This document shows, in pieces, positions 7,273 to 12,502 of a stretch of 28,662 nt of DNA. How positions within the stretch are numbered: position 1 is the stretch's first letter; every line of letters begins with the position of its first letter. Where the stretch lies: NCBI GenBank assembly GCA_964634885.1, contig CAZWLN010000058.1, positions 1 to 28,662 of the forward strand, written 5' to 3'. Source of the stretch: DAINRZ01 sp964634885 (GTDB lineage: Bacteria > Bacteroidota > Ignavibacteria > Kapaibacteriales > UBA2268). The notes below the pieces were generated by a model. That model made no database searches, was not told the DNA's origin, and worked only from the letters and a program-made list of their open reading frames with translations. The position numbers and the translations under genes were made by a program.

Positions 7273-7755
7273 ATGGAGCAAAACATAAATAGCGGCCACA
7301 ATGGTCCGGGGCTTAACCAAAGTTTTTCAGACTCTGACACCTGGAACCGGAATCCGGTTTTCAATGTCATTGTCATCGACGACGACAAGATGATCAGGTC
7401 TGTCTTTACCAAATACCTCGAGTCCTGGGGCTTCAATGTACTGGCAACAGGTAACTCGTTTGAAGGCGTATCGCTTGCTGTGTCAAAGAACCCGGCCTTC
7501 ATTATACTCGATATATGTATCCCTGAATTCGACGGCGAAAAAGTGCTGAATATCCTGAAAAGCATTGAGACTACTGCAAAGATACCGGTAATTATTGTAT
7601 CAGGCAACATGAACATGGAACTACTCAATTCGGCCTATAACAAAGGCGCTGACGGTTTCTTGTCCAAACCGTTTACAAAAGATGACCTGGCTGAGAGTAT
7701 TAATTACGCTCTTGGCAGCGACCGGTTTATGACTAATGAAGAAACGGCGAAGTGA
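7273..7755 (+). CDS. Stand-alone receiver protein A2 (CheY-like response regulator)
   Basis: 160 residues: an unconserved, Gly/Asn/Ser-rich leader of about 28 residues, then one receiver domain. Active-site residues are Asp36-38 (VIDDDKM), acceptor Asp80 (IILDICIPE), Ser110 (IIVSGNMN) and Lys132 (GFLSKPF). It carries the A-type marks LESWGFNV, FEGVSLAV, LLNS and FLSKPFTKDDL, and is therefore closer to A1 and A3 than to its neighbours B1 and B2. The start is the ATG at 7273, 98 bp after B1, so it begins a new two-gene unit. B2 starts only 4 nt after its stop, implying tight translational coupling. Confidence 0.88.
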   Translation: MEQNINSGHNGPGLNQSFSDSDTWNRNPVFNVIVIDDDKMIRSVFTKYLESWGFNVLATGNSFEGVSLAVSKNPAFIILDICIPEFDGEKVLNILKSIETTAKIPVIIVSGNMNMELLNSAYNKGADGFLSKPFTKDDLAESINYALGSDRFMTNEETAK

Positions 7756-7759
7756 AACG

Positions 7760-8242
7760 ATGAAAAACGAAAACCTGTCAAATAAAGAATTGAACAAAGC
7801 TATCAGGCAACTTGACCTGAAAAAGATCAACGAACGAAATAGTTATACGATTCTCCTCATCGACGACGACCAATGGATGCACAGGCTGATCAACAATTAT
7901 ACGCGCCAGTGGGGATTCCAGTTGATGTCTGCTTTCAATCCCATCGACGGTATTGCTGCGGCAATCAAAGAAAAACCTGCAATTATTCTTCTCGATATTA
8001 TAATGCAGGATATGACCGGCGACATGGTACTCAAACTGTTCAAGGGCATTGAAATTACCAGGAATATCCCAATTATCATCATCTCCGGCAACCTGAACAG
8101 CGAACTCCTTGGAAACACCTACAGGGACGGTGCAATGGATTTCATATCCAAACCCGTCAATGAACATGTACTGTTCGAAAAGCTGAAAGCGGCCATGATA
8201 CCCGTTTTGAAGATGGAAGAGAAAAAAGTAAGGGTAAAATAA
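7760..8242 (+). CDS. Stand-alone receiver protein B2 (CheY-like response regulator)
   Basis: 160 residues: an N-terminal NLSNKELNKAIRQLDL helix shared with B1 and B3, then one receiver domain. Active-site residues are Asp35-37 (LIDDDQWMHR), acceptor Asp79, Ser109 (IIISGNLN) and Lys131 (FISKPV). Unusually, the residue four after the acceptor Asp is Gln83 (LLDIIMQD), where the other five members and most receivers have Pro. This may alter the loop next to the phosphorylation site. The basic tail (KMEEKKVRVK) is also distinctive. An upstream in-frame ATG at 7736 would overlap A2 by 20 nt. I prefer 7760, which aligns with the B1 and B3 starts and leaves a 4-nt gap. Confidence 0.88.
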   Translation: MKNENLSNKELNKAIRQLDLKKINERNSYTILLIDDDQWMHRLINNYTRQWGFQLMSAFNPIDGIAAAIKEKPAIILLDIIMQDMTGDMVLKLFKGIEITRNIPIIIISGNLNSELLGNTYRDGAMDFISKPVNEHVLFEKLKAAMIPVLKMEEKKVRVK

Positions 8243-8345
8243 GTTCTTGAAACCAGCAATATATATTGATAACATACAGATCGCTTTCCCGGAAAAATTA
8301 ATTTAAAACTCAGTGTATATACTTATTAAATTACGTATTTACACC

Positions 8346-8378
8346 GATTGTAACTATCGCGTCTGTTTTGTAGTTTTA
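8346..8378 (+). promoter_or_regulatory. Promoter-like site before receiver pair 3
   Basis: TTG (8348-8350) and TAGTTTTA (8371-8378) are separated by 20 bp and resemble the Bacteroidetes -33/-7 pair with one mismatch at the last -7 base. It lies 27 nt before the A3 start, and a run of six G residues (about 8389-8394) follows as a likely ribosome binding region. It would make pair 3 a separate transcription unit. Confidence 0.3.
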
Positions 8379-8405
8379 CAAAAAAAATGGGGGGATATTA
8401 TTACT

Positions 8406-8888
8406 ATGATTAATGAAAACATTAATAATTGCGAAACTATTGATTTTAACTCGATTAACGGCTACGAGAGTCTGGCAAACAACAGGGTTTTCAATGTGCT
8501 CGTCATCGATGATGACAAAATGATACAGTCAGTGTTCAGGAAATTCCTCGAGTCCTGGAAATTCAATGTATATACTACTGTCGATCCGTTTGAGGGTATT
8601 GCACTGGCAATAAAAAAGAACCCGTCCTTCATCATCCTTGACATATACCTGCCGGAACTCAATGGTGAAAAGATACTTAAACTCCTGAAAAAAATCGATA
8701 TTACAGCTAACATTCCTGTAATCATCGTCTCAGGCAACCTGAGCAGGGAACTGCTGAACTCTACCTATTCCGAAGGCGCTGCCGGCTTTCTGTCGAAGCC
8801 TTTTACCCGTGAAGACCTTGCCAATAATATCCAGAGAGTAATCAATCCCGGTATTCTAAGTAATACAATAATAACAAGTAATCAATAA
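8406..8888 (+). CDS. Stand-alone receiver protein A3 (CheY-like response regulator)
   Basis: 160 residues: an Asn-rich leader (INENINNCETIDFNS), then one receiver domain. Active-site residues are Asp35-37 (VIDDDKMI), acceptor Asp79 (IILDIYLPE), Ser109 (IIVSGNLS) and Lys131 (GFLSKPFTREDL). It shares LESW, FNV and LLNSTY with A1 and A2. The frame is open upstream to a GTG at 8313, but the ATG at 8406 follows a purine-rich GGGGGGATATT and matches the lengths of the other members. It is separated from B2 by 163 bp and from B3 by 4 nt, repeating the A-B spacing seen for pair 2. Confidence 0.88.
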   Translation: MINENINNCETIDFNSINGYESLANNRVFNVLVIDDDKMIQSVFRKFLESWKFNVYTTVDPFEGIALAIKKNPSFIILDIYLPELNGEKILKLLKKIDITANIPVIIVSGNLSRELLNSTYSEGAAGFLSKPFTREDLANNIQRVINPGILSNTIITSNQ

Positions 8889-8892
8889 AAAC

Positions 8893-9384
8893 ATGGATTC
8901 GAACCAAAACCTTTCGAACACCGAAATAGCAAGAGCAGTCGAGGAATTGGACCTCCTCACGATTAATAACCAGATTAAGCACCCTGTTCTGCTCATCGAC
9001 GACGACAAATGGATTCACAGGGTCATTTGCCATTATTTAAGAGAATGGGGCTTCAACCCCCTTTCGGCTTACGACCCCATCGAAGGCCTGGCAATGGCTA
9101 TTAAACACAGGCCTGCTCTGATTCTGCTCGACATAATAATGCCCGAAGTTAAAGGCGATACCATCCTGAAAATGCTAAAGAAAATTGAACTCACTACAGA
9201 AATACCGATAATCATTATTTCCGGCAACCTGAATACCGACATACTCGGGACAACCTTCAAGGAAGGCGCCGCCGCTTATATCTCAAAACCGATTCAGCAA
9301 CCGGTACTGCTCGAAAAAGTAAAAACAGCCATCACTCCACTGTTCATGATGGAACAAGCCCAGTACGACAATGTCAGGGTATGA
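8893..9384 (+). CDS. Stand-alone receiver protein B3 (CheY-like response regulator)
   Basis: 163 residues: N-terminal NLSNTEIARAVEELDL, then one receiver domain. Active-site residues are Asp36-38 (LIDDDKWIHRV), acceptor Asp80 (LLDIIMPE), Ser110 (IIISGNLN) and Lys132 (YISKPI). Its switch aromatic is Tyr129, whereas the other members have Phe. B1 and B3 share an identical 23-nt block around the DDDKW codons (6800-6822 and 8992-9014), consistent with a fairly recent duplication or gene conversion. It is the last gene of the array. The next gene starts 166 bp later with its own promoter-like element. Confidence 0.88.
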   Translation: MDSNQNLSNTEIARAVEELDLLTINNQIKHPVLLIDDDKWIHRVICHYLREWGFNPLSAYDPIEGLAMAIKHRPALILLDIIMPEVKGDTILKMLKKIELTTEIPIIIISGNLNTDILGTTFKEGAAAYISKPIQQPVLLEKVKTAITPLFMMEQAQYDNVRV

Positions 9385-9495
9385 CAGCCGATACCTTCCC
9401 AATGGCCGAAGAAGCCAATCTCTTTTCGTAAAATCAAACATCGTCTGATTTCGTCTAAATGTTTTTTTATTACTGCTTTATTTGAAAAGGTATAG

Positions 9496-9503
9496 TAATT
9501 TTG
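9496..9503 (+). promoter_or_regulatory. Bacteroidetes-type -7 element (TAATTTTG) before the dehydratase operon
   Basis: TAATTTTG fits TAnnTTTG and lies 47 nt before the LeuC-type start. A TTTG at 9481-9484 is only 11 bp upstream, shorter than the usual spacing, so the -33 assignment is unclear. Confidence 0.35.
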
Positions 9504-9550
9504 TATTGTTTTTATTTTTATAAACATAAATAATATATGGAGCAGAAAAG

Positions 9551-10843
9551 ATGGGACAAACATTAGCTCAGAAGATCCTGGCCCGCGCCAGCGGCAGGGA
9601 TTCTGTCAGTGTGGGAGAAATACTTGAACCCAGGGTCGATTTGGCAATGTCGCACGAAAACGGTGCGCTGGTCATCAACCAGTTTATGGAGATATTCGAG
9701 GGTACCGGTAAAGCGCCGGCCGTTTGGGACCCCGCGAAAATATCACTGATATTTGACCACAGGGTACCTGCCGAAAGTAAGAAAACAGCTACCAACCAGC
9801 TTAAGATACGTAACTTCGTCAAAGAATACGGCATCAATAAATTCCATGATATACGCGGCGATGAAATGGGCATCTGCCACCAGATATTGCCGGAATACGG
9901 CTATGCCCGGCCCGGCTTTGTCGTTGTCGGGACCGACAGCCACACCACAACACACGGCGCCCTCGGCGCGCTTTCTTTCGGCATAGGCGCTACTGAGATG
10001 GCTTCCGTATGGGCGCTGGGCAGGATATTGAACGTGGAAGTACCCGCTACCGTCAAGGTTGTCGTTAACGGTGAACTCCCTCCCCATGTACTTCCCAAGG
10101 ATATTATCCTGTATCTCATCGGGTTGATTAGCGCTGAAGGCGCAAACTTCAAAGTAATTGAGTTCCACGGCGACACAATTCGTAACATGAGCACAAGCGG
10201 CAGGCTTACAATCTGCAACATGAGCGTGGAAGCCGGCGCTACCTCCGGCGTTGTACCCTGCGACGCTGAAACTGTCAATTACCTGAAGAACTATGCCGGA
10301 GTGAAGGACAAGATAATGGAACTTACGCCGGACCCCGACGCTGAATACGAGAGAGTCATTGAGATCGACGCAACGCGGCTTGTACCCCAGATTGCCTGTC
10401 CTCACACCGTTGACAACGTTAAACCGGTGTCTGAGGTAGCAGGGACAAAAATTGAACAGATAGTCGTCGGTTCCTGTACTAACGGCAGGCTTGACGACCT
10501 CGCGATCGCTGCTAATATCCTGAAAGGCAAAAAGGTTGCCCGCGGCACCCGTATGCTCATTTTCCCCGCTTCACACAGGATATACAAAGAAGCTATTGCT
10601 GAAGGATACATCTCTCAGTTGATGGAAGCCGGCGCCGTTGTAATGAATCCCGGCTGCGGCCCCTGTCTCGGCGTTCATCAGGGCGCACTCGGCGACGGTG
10701 AAAAAGCGCTGTCAACGACAAACAGGAATTTCAAAGGCAGAATGGGCAATCCCAACTCGGAAGTGTTCCTTTGCTCACCGGCAGTAGCTGCCGCCAGCGC
10801 AATTACAGGTGTAATCACTGACCCAACAAAAGGAGGATATTAA
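9551..10843 (+). CDS. Aconitase-family dehydratase large subunit (LeuC/HacA type)
   Basis: 430 residues, the length of the archaeal-type two-subunit isopropylmalate/homoaconitate/methylmalate dehydratases. These enzymes isomerise hydroxy-acids through a [4Fe-4S] cluster. Cluster ligands are Cys309 (VVGSCTNGR) and Cys369/Cys372 (NPGCGPCLG). Substrate and active-site segments are GTDSHTTTHG (127-136), MSHENGALVINQF and FDHRVP. The start ATG at 9551 follows a GGAG with an 8-nt spacer. The small subunit begins 1 nt after its stop, and the final codons contain that gene's AAAGGAGG ribosome site. No leuA, leuB or other leucine or lysine gene is present, so it may act in leucine synthesis, a citramalate route or another hydroxy-acid pathway. 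Confidence 0.87.
   Translation: MGQTLAQKILARASGRDSVSVGEILEPRVDLAMSHENGALVINQFMEIFEGTGKAPAVWDPAKISLIFDHRVPAESKKTATNQLKIRNFVKEYGINKFHDIRGDEMGICHQILPEYGYARPGFVVVGTDSHTTTHGALGALSFGIGATEMASVWALGRILNVEVPATVKVVVNGELPPHVLPKDIILYLIGLISAEGANFKVIEFHGDTIRNMSTSGRLTICNMSVEAGATSGVVPCDAETVNYLKNYAGVKDKIMELTPDPDAEYERVIEIDATRLVPQIACPHTVDNVKPVSEVAGTKIEQIVVGSCTNGRLDDLAIAANILKGKKVARGTRMLIFPASHRIYKEAIAEGYISQLMEAGAVVMNPGCGPCLGVHQGALGDGEKALSTTNRNFKGRMGNPNSEVFLCSPAVAAASAITGVITDPTKGGY
10828..10834 (+). promoter_or_regulatory. Strong Shine-Dalgarno site for the small subunit
   Basis: AAAGGAGG lies inside the last codons of the large-subunit gene, ending about 9 nt before the small-subunit ATG at 10845. Such a strong site is exceptional here: most genes in this window start after A/T-rich leaders. 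It would support balanced translation of the two subunits. Confidence 0.75.
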
Positions 10844-10844
10844 T

Positions 10845-11333
10845 ATGTCAAAAGTAATATATACTTTAGAAGATGATATTTCAACTGATATCATCTATCC
10901 CGGCAGGTTTATGGCAACAGTATTGCCGACAGAAACACCACAGTACGCTTTCGCCGACCTGTCCGACCTCAACAGGCTGCTCGTCAGCGGCGGTGCTCCC
11001 GAAGGCAGCGTCATCGTTGCCGCAAAGAACTTCGGCTGCGGTTCTTCACGCGAACAGGCTGCTTCGTGCCTGAAAGGGCACGGCCTGAGAATAGTCGCTA
11101 AGAACTTCGCCCGTATTTTCCTGCAGAATGCCATTAACCTGGGGCTGCAACTGATCATCTGCCCGGACATCGAAGCAGAAACCGGCGATGAGATCGAAAT
11201 TGAAAACAACAAAGTCGTTAACAAGACCAGAGGCAAATCCTTTGACATTGTACCACTTCCTGCCGCCCGCCAGTCAATTATCGACGCCGGCGGACTGATA
11301 CCCTATACAAGGAAGAAATTGATGGAAGGCTGA
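10845..11333 (+). CDS. Aconitase-family dehydratase small subunit (LeuD type)
   Basis: 162 residues, the size of archaeal-type LeuD/HacB swivel subunits. This subunit supplies the swivel domain that closes over the active site. Marks are TDIIYPGRFMATV near residues 14-26 and the active-site motif NFGCGSSREQA at about residues 62-72, followed by IVAKNFARIFLQNAINLGL. In related enzymes the loop after GR (often YLRT or YLVY) helps choose the substrate. Here it reads FMAT, which I cannot assign to isopropylmalate, homoaconitate or methylmalate. It is translationally coupled to the large subunit (1-nt gap) and followed by a strong terminator. Confidence 0.87.
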   Translation: MSKVIYTLEDDISTDIIYPGRFMATVLPTETPQYAFADLSDLNRLLVSGGAPEGSVIVAAKNFGCGSSREQAASCLKGHGLRIVAKNFARIFLQNAINLGLQLIICPDIEAETGDEIEIENNKVVNKTRGKSFDIVPLPAARQSIIDAGGLIPYTRKKLMEG

Positions 11334-11363
11334 GCTTCCAGGCCCTGACGGAGGACGCAATGA

Positions 11364-11405
11364 AACGACCCCACGGCACAATTTGCTGCGGGGTTGTTTT
11401 TTTTT
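11364..11405 (+). terminator. Rho-independent terminator of the dehydratase operon
   Basis: A 15-bp stem (11364-11378 with 11384-11398) has two G-T wobbles, one mismatch and a 5-nt loop, and is followed by an uninterrupted T-run through 11405. It lies 30 nt after the small-subunit stop and just before the 3' end of the convergent minus-strand gene at 11432. Confidence 0.92.
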
Positions 11406-11431
11406 AATCAGGAAAATAATGACCGGTCCAA

Positions 11432-11803
11432 TCAGTGACCGCAGCCGTGACTCCTGCAACTGTTGTCCATTGTCATACGGAACCTCATGAACTTATCCGG
11501 GTTTTCGACAAGCTCTCCCATAGAAAATTCATATTCGGCGCGGTAAACGTTAATGCCGGCGCTTTCGAGTTTCATCACAGCACCGGGGCCGATGCCGCCT
11601 ACAATGACCGTATCTGCCCTGCTGTCCAGTACGGTTGCGACAGGGTTACACTGGCCGTGGGCATGATCTGCATTTGCATTGTTGACAATTTCCTGGGTCT
11701 GAAGTTCAGTGTCATGAATAAAGAAATAGGGAGCGCTTCCGAAATGGCCGTAACAGACAGATTCCAACCCGTCATTCTCTCCTAATGGAACACATATCCT
11801 CAT
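11432..11803 (-). CDS. NifX/NifB-type dinitrogenase iron-molybdenum cofactor-binding protein
   Basis: 123 residues of the Nitro_FeMo-Co fold. The start MRICVPL, the motif GHFGSAPYFFIHD (about 20-32), DHAHGQCNPV (about 47-56) and GGIGPGAVMKL (about 69-79) define the family. Proteins of this fold bind iron-sulfur or iron-molybdenum clusters. Stand-alone copies outside nitrogenase clusters are common, often next to DUF134 genes as here. The C-terminus ends CRSHGCGH, a Cys/His tail that looks metal-binding. No other nif gene is present, so nitrogen fixation is not implied. It lies 99 bp downstream of the DUF134 gene on the same strand and is likely co-transcribed. The exact cargo is unknown. Confidence 0.85.
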   Translation of the reverse strand: MRICVPLGENDGLESVCYGHFGSAPYFFIHDTELQTQEIVNNANADHAHGQCNPVATVLDSRADTVIVGGIGPGAVMKLESAGINVYRAEYEFSMGELVENPDKFMRFRMTMDNSCRSHGCGH

Positions 11804-11902
11804 ATTATTCTCCTAATCAGTAATATTCACAAAACAGCATATTGCTGCAGTAATTTTAAAATTCTTATTATCGGCATTATTTTCATCTTTGAACATATTA
11901 TT

Positions 11903-12343
11903 TCATTTCCGGCAACAACGTTTTACCCCCTGTTTCATCCTGTGAATGTTTTCACTTCCGCATTCAGGGCATAATGCAGGCCCTGGATTAGTGTACTCTG
12001 TCTGCCATACGTTGGCGCATCCGTTACAAAGGAAATACCTTGGCTCAGGCCCGGCAATTTCGATTGACCCGCCTGCTATTGTAAGGGACTTCGCATTGAC
12101 CAGGAAATCCGCTATTTTCCTGTGTGCCGAGCCAATGATATTGCCGAAAGTCTGTCTCGACACATTCATCTGTTCAGCAGCTTCGTCCTGGTACATGCCT
12201 TCATAGTCGGCAAGGCGTACAGCTTCGAATTCGTCGAGTGTCAGCTCGAGCTGCTCGAGGTCCCTCATCATTACTCCTGCCGGTTTAAAGTGGACTGCCT
12301 GAGGGTTGGCAGACACTCTCCTGCATTTTGACGGTCTCGCCAT
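11903..12343 (-). CDS. DUF134 (UPF0251) DNA-binding protein with zinc-ribbon tail
   Basis: 146 residues. The N-terminus MARPSKCRRV is typical of DUF134. A sigma-70-like helix-turn-helix follows at about residues 30-75 (ELTLDEFEAVRLADYEGMY, then the recognition part AAEQMNVSRQTFGNI). The C-terminal half adds a probable zinc ribbon, CNGC near residue 107 and CPEC near 127. It ends in a basic Cys-rich tail (RCCRK). Proteins of this family are predicted regulators that usually sit beside cofactor-binding proteins, Mrp or metal genes. The downstream NifX-like gene fits that pattern and is a plausible target or partner. A good promoter lies just upstream (12377-12407). Confidence 0.87.
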   Translation of the reverse strand: MARPSKCRRVSANPQAVHFKPAGVMMRDLEQLELTLDEFEAVRLADYEGMYQDEAAEQMNVSRQTFGNIIGSAHRKIADFLVNAKSLTIAGGSIEIAGPEPRYFLCNGCANVWQTEYTNPGPALCPECGSENIHRMKQGVKRCCRK

Positions 12344-12376
12344 ATTTTTATCTCAATATCTTCAAATTCTATTTTT

Positions 12377-12407
12377 CAAATATAATACATATACTGGCAT
12401 ATGCCAA
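12377..12407 (-). promoter_or_regulatory. Bacteroidetes-type promoter for the DUF134 gene
   Basis: Read on the minus strand, TTG (12407-12405), a 20-bp spacer and TATATTTG (12384-12377) match the TTG-N17-23-TAnnTTTG consensus completely. The predicted transcript start, near 12370, gives a leader of about 28 nt before the ATG at 12343. This is one of the two best promoter matches in the window. Confidence 0.55.
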
Positions 12408-12438
12408 TTAATTATTATTAATTCAAATTAGTATCAAT

Positions 12439-12468
12439 AAAAAACCCGGTCGGTGAATCCCGGCCGGG
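12439..12468 (-). terminator. Rho-independent terminator of the PD40/OmpA gene
   Basis: CCCGGTCGG (12445-12453) pairs with CCGGCCGGG (12460-12468) over a 6-nt loop with one G-T wobble. On the minus strand the stem is followed by six T residues (complement of 12439-12444). It lies 35 nt beyond the stop of the minus-strand gene at 12503. Four T residues on the other side make weak bidirectional activity possible. Confidence 0.85.
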
Positions 12469-12502
12469 CTTTTGAGTGTTGTCAATCAATTAGGGCTGAA
12501 TC

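Noticed and set aside
6226..9384. Receiver array as part of a chemotaxis or two-component operon
   Set aside because: No CheA, MCP, histidine kinase, Hpt or output-domain gene is present on either side within the window.
9743..10405. 220-codon minus-strand ORF inside the dehydratase large-subunit gene
   Set aside because: Antisense shadow of a gene with intact cluster Cys and active-site motifs.
11432..12343. Evidence for a nitrogen-fixation cluster
   Set aside because: Only a NifX-like fold is present; nifHDKENB are absent and stand-alone proteins of this fold are common in non-fixers.
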